A stretch of 6,992 nt of DNA from an uncultured Thermomicrobiales bacterium (lineage in GTDB: Bacteria; Chloroflexota; Chloroflexia; Thermomicrobiales; Thermomicrobiaceae). Each line of letters starts with the position of its first letter. Positions within the stretch are counted from its first letter, which is position 1. The DNA lies in contig CALAGB010000081.1 in the NCBI GenBank assembly GCA_937891245.1, positions 1 through 6,992 on the forward strand. Direction: 5' to 3'. Positions 5,546 to 6,992 of this stretch are shown here, in pieces. Both the position numbers and the translations under genes were made by a program. The notes under the pieces were generated by a model. The model ran no database searches, was not told the DNA's origin, and saw only the letters and a program-made list of their open reading frames with translations.

Positions 5546-6697
5546 TTACGGTAGCGTTGCGCTCAAGCCGGCGGCACCGGACTCGGCGTTCGTCAGCCGC
5601 TCCGGTGTTGGAAAGAGATGGCTGCTGGTCGGGTCAGTCGACTCCGCCAGCGGTTCGCCGGCGGACGTGACGAACGCGTGCAGGAGCGTTGGGAACTGCG
5701 CCGGATCCTCACTATCGAGCAGTGCGCGCACGACCACCTCGAAACCATCCCAACAGCCGGGGATGCGTCGGCCGGGCGCCGCCTTGACGAGCGGTGCCAG
5801 TTCCGGGTCGTGGCACAACACATCAGCGACCGCGACCGGATCGGCTTTCAGATCGAACAGCTGCTTGACGCGCTCGGTGATCGGCAGCAGGTGGCGCGCC
5901 AGGTTGTACGGCACACTCAGGCGGACCGCCGGCTGGTTCGGCAACGGCTGCACGGCGATGATGCCGCTGGCGCCATCGATGAGAATGGCACGCCGGTAGG
6001 TTTGCCCGTCGAACGCTTCAACCAGCGGCGTCGCCAGCGTACCGAGGGATTTGAGCATCACCGGCCAGTCGTACGGTTCGCGGTAGAAGAGCTTCAAGTC
6101 GATCGTTGTACCACTCGGATCAGCCAGTGAGCGCCGTCGCTGGCGTCGCAGCTCAGTCGGCGTGCGGGCATACGTCTGGCGAACCGCCTCATTGAAGCGA
6201 CGCACGCTGCTCTAGCCCGCGCTGAAGGCGATCTCGGCCATCGACAGGTTCGTCTCGTCGATCAGCTTCTTGGCAAAGAGGAGCCGCCGCGTCTGCGCGA
6301 CCGCAACCGGCGGCGCGCCCAATTCGTCGACAAAGAGCCGCTGAAGCTGGCGACAGCTGATGCATAGTCGGTGCGCCAGTTCGTCGATGCCATATTCGTC
6401 GAGAACCCCCTCGCCGATGAGCCGGAGCGCCCGCGAGACGACCGGCGAGGCGTACTGCCAATCCGGCGGATCAGGTGCCAGCTCCGGATGGCAGCGCAGG
6501 CAGGGCCGAAATCCCGATTCGGCGGCGGCCGCGGCCGTCGCGAAGAAGCGGACGTTCTCGGCACGCGGCTTGGCCGGACAGCCGGGCCGGCAGAAGATGC
6601 CGGTCGTCATGACCGCCGAATAGAACTGACCGTCGAAGCGTAGATCGTTGCGCGTCACGGCATCGTACGGGTTGATCCGACTGAGATCGATCGTCAC
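5546..6697 (-). pseudogene. Ada-AlkA type DNA alkylation-response gene, broken by an in-frame TAG and truncated at its 3' end
   Basis: Two collinear open segments in one frame (6697-6212 and 6211-5546) form one protein interrupted only by TAG at 6214-6212. The first has the Ada metal-binding domain with all four cysteines (Cys36, Cys40, Cys66, Cys69 in CRPGCP and CLRC contexts) that take methyl groups from DNA phosphotriesters. An AraC-type HTH region follows to residue 161 (AEIAFSAG). After the stop, SSVRRFNEAVRQTY continues that same HTH, so the stop replaces the residue usually F or Y in the AGF/Y-S-S-V-R-R-F motif. Then comes an AlkA N-terminal domain (YREPYDW...) and the start of the glycosylase fold (IPGCWDGFEVVVRALL). 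The expected GQQVS-like element is replaced by DSEDP, and the protein ends just after LFPTPERL, before the helix-hairpin-helix and catalytic Asp. The GTG start at 6697 has GAGAGG 9 bases upstream. Loss of function is likely; a short Ada-domain protein could still be made. Confidence 0.82.
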
Positions 6698-6758
6698 GAC
6701 TCACCGCCTCTCAGGGACGCACTCGAGGTCGGTCTTCACTCTAGCAAGAAACAGGATA

Positions 6759-6776
6759 CGGTTCTCGCGGTTTTCG
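6759..6776. repeat. Tandem 9-base repeat in the divergent intergenic region
   Basis: CGGTTCTCG (6759-6767) is followed directly by CGGTTTTCG (6768-6776), one mismatch apart. It lies 62 bases upstream of the Ada-type GTG start and 109 bases upstream of the ABM-family gene, a plausible place for an activator or repressor site. It is not a recognisable copy of the E. coli Ada box. A chance repeat is possible. Confidence 0.3.
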
Positions 6777-6884
6777 GACATGGTCCGTCGCCCCCCACAC
6801 TTGATCGATCGGGCCTCGGTACGGATCGTGCAGGCTAATCGACGCAAGGCGTACGAGGAATTGACGACGCAAAGGAGCGCGGCG

Positions 6885-6992
6885 ATGTTCACCGTAATCA
6901 CCGAAACGACACTCAGACCGGAGCAGGAAGAGGATTGGGATAGCGCCTTTCAGGATCGGATCACCGAGGCGAGACGCCAGGCGGGCTGGCTC
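6885..6992 (+). CDS. Antibiotic biosynthesis monooxygenase (ABM)-like protein, N-terminal part, cut by the window edge
   Basis: The first 36 residues are visible (MFTVITETTLRPEQEEDWDS at the start). A beta-strand with T/V alternation, an LRPEQEEDW turn and an amphipathic helix ending in an RRQAGWL stretch is the usual opening of small ferredoxin-like ABM-domain proteins of about 100 residues, which act as cofactor-free monooxygenases or as uncharacterised dimeric stress proteins. AAAGGAG at 6871-6877 gives a strong ribosome site 7 bases before the ATG. The leader AAGGAGCGCGGCGATG is nearly identical to that of the gene at 4891 (AAGGAGCGAGGCGATG). The gene diverges from the broken ada-alkA type gene. 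The family call rests on a short fragment. Confidence 0.6.
   Translation, partial: MFTVITETTLRPEQEEDWDSAFQDRITEARRQAGWL

Noticed and set aside
6698..6800. E. coli-type Ada box upstream of the Ada-type gene
   Set aside because: No AAAGCGCA-like sequence is found by eye; only the unrelated tandem repeat at 6759-6776 stands out.
1..6992. CRISPR array, tRNA, insertion sequence or phage genes
   Set aside because: No regularly spaced repeats, no cloverleaf-like sequence, and no transposase, integrase or phage protein were seen on either strand.

Overview
The window is GC-rich, bacterial, densely coded DNA. Several family-typical proteins (a COG3964-type amidohydrolase, SelA-like PLP enzymes, an Ada-AlkA type protein) and the high GC fit a Chloroflexota (Thermomicrobia-like) or actinobacterial-type genome. 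No rRNA or other phylogenetic marker is present, so this placement is a weak inference.

Positions 2-3143 (+ strand) look like one operon. It holds the C-terminal part of a COG3964-type amidohydrolase/deacetylase, a complete FGGY-family carbohydrate kinase, and a SelA-like PLP-dependent enzyme of the D-glucosaminate-6-phosphate ammonia-lyase (DgaE/EF0838-like) type. A second, paralogous SelA-like enzyme (3200-4375) faces it from the - strand, with a hairpin terminator between the two stop codons. Amidohydrolase, kinase and SelA-like lyase together suggest a catabolic route: an N-acylated amino acid or amino-sugar acid would be deacylated, phosphorylated, then deaminated by a PLP beta-elimination. 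The substrate is not known from the sequence, and no aldolase is visible here.

Positions 4376-4890 hold no intact gene. They carry the decayed 5' end of an old-yellow-enzyme-type NADH:flavin oxidoreductase on the - strand, with a frameshift and an apparent internal deletion, plus the upstream region of the next gene. Positions 4891-5442 (+) encode a complete pyridoxamine-5'-phosphate-oxidase-family flavoprotein.

Positions 5443-5545 are a hairpin-rich intergenic tract. Positions 5546-6697 (-) are a broken Ada-AlkA type gene. It has an intact Ada metal-binding cysteine domain and most of an AraC-type HTH, then an in-frame TAG, then an AlkA-like region. That region lacks the GQQ-type element and ends before the helix-hairpin-helix and catalytic Asp region. 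The window ends in the first 36 codons of an antibiotic-biosynthesis-monooxygenase-like protein (6885 onward, +), divergent from the broken gene.

The most interesting items are the SelA-like pair with its amidohydrolase and kinase, the doubly damaged Ada-AlkA gene, and the flavin oxidoreductase remnant upstream of the second SelA-like gene.
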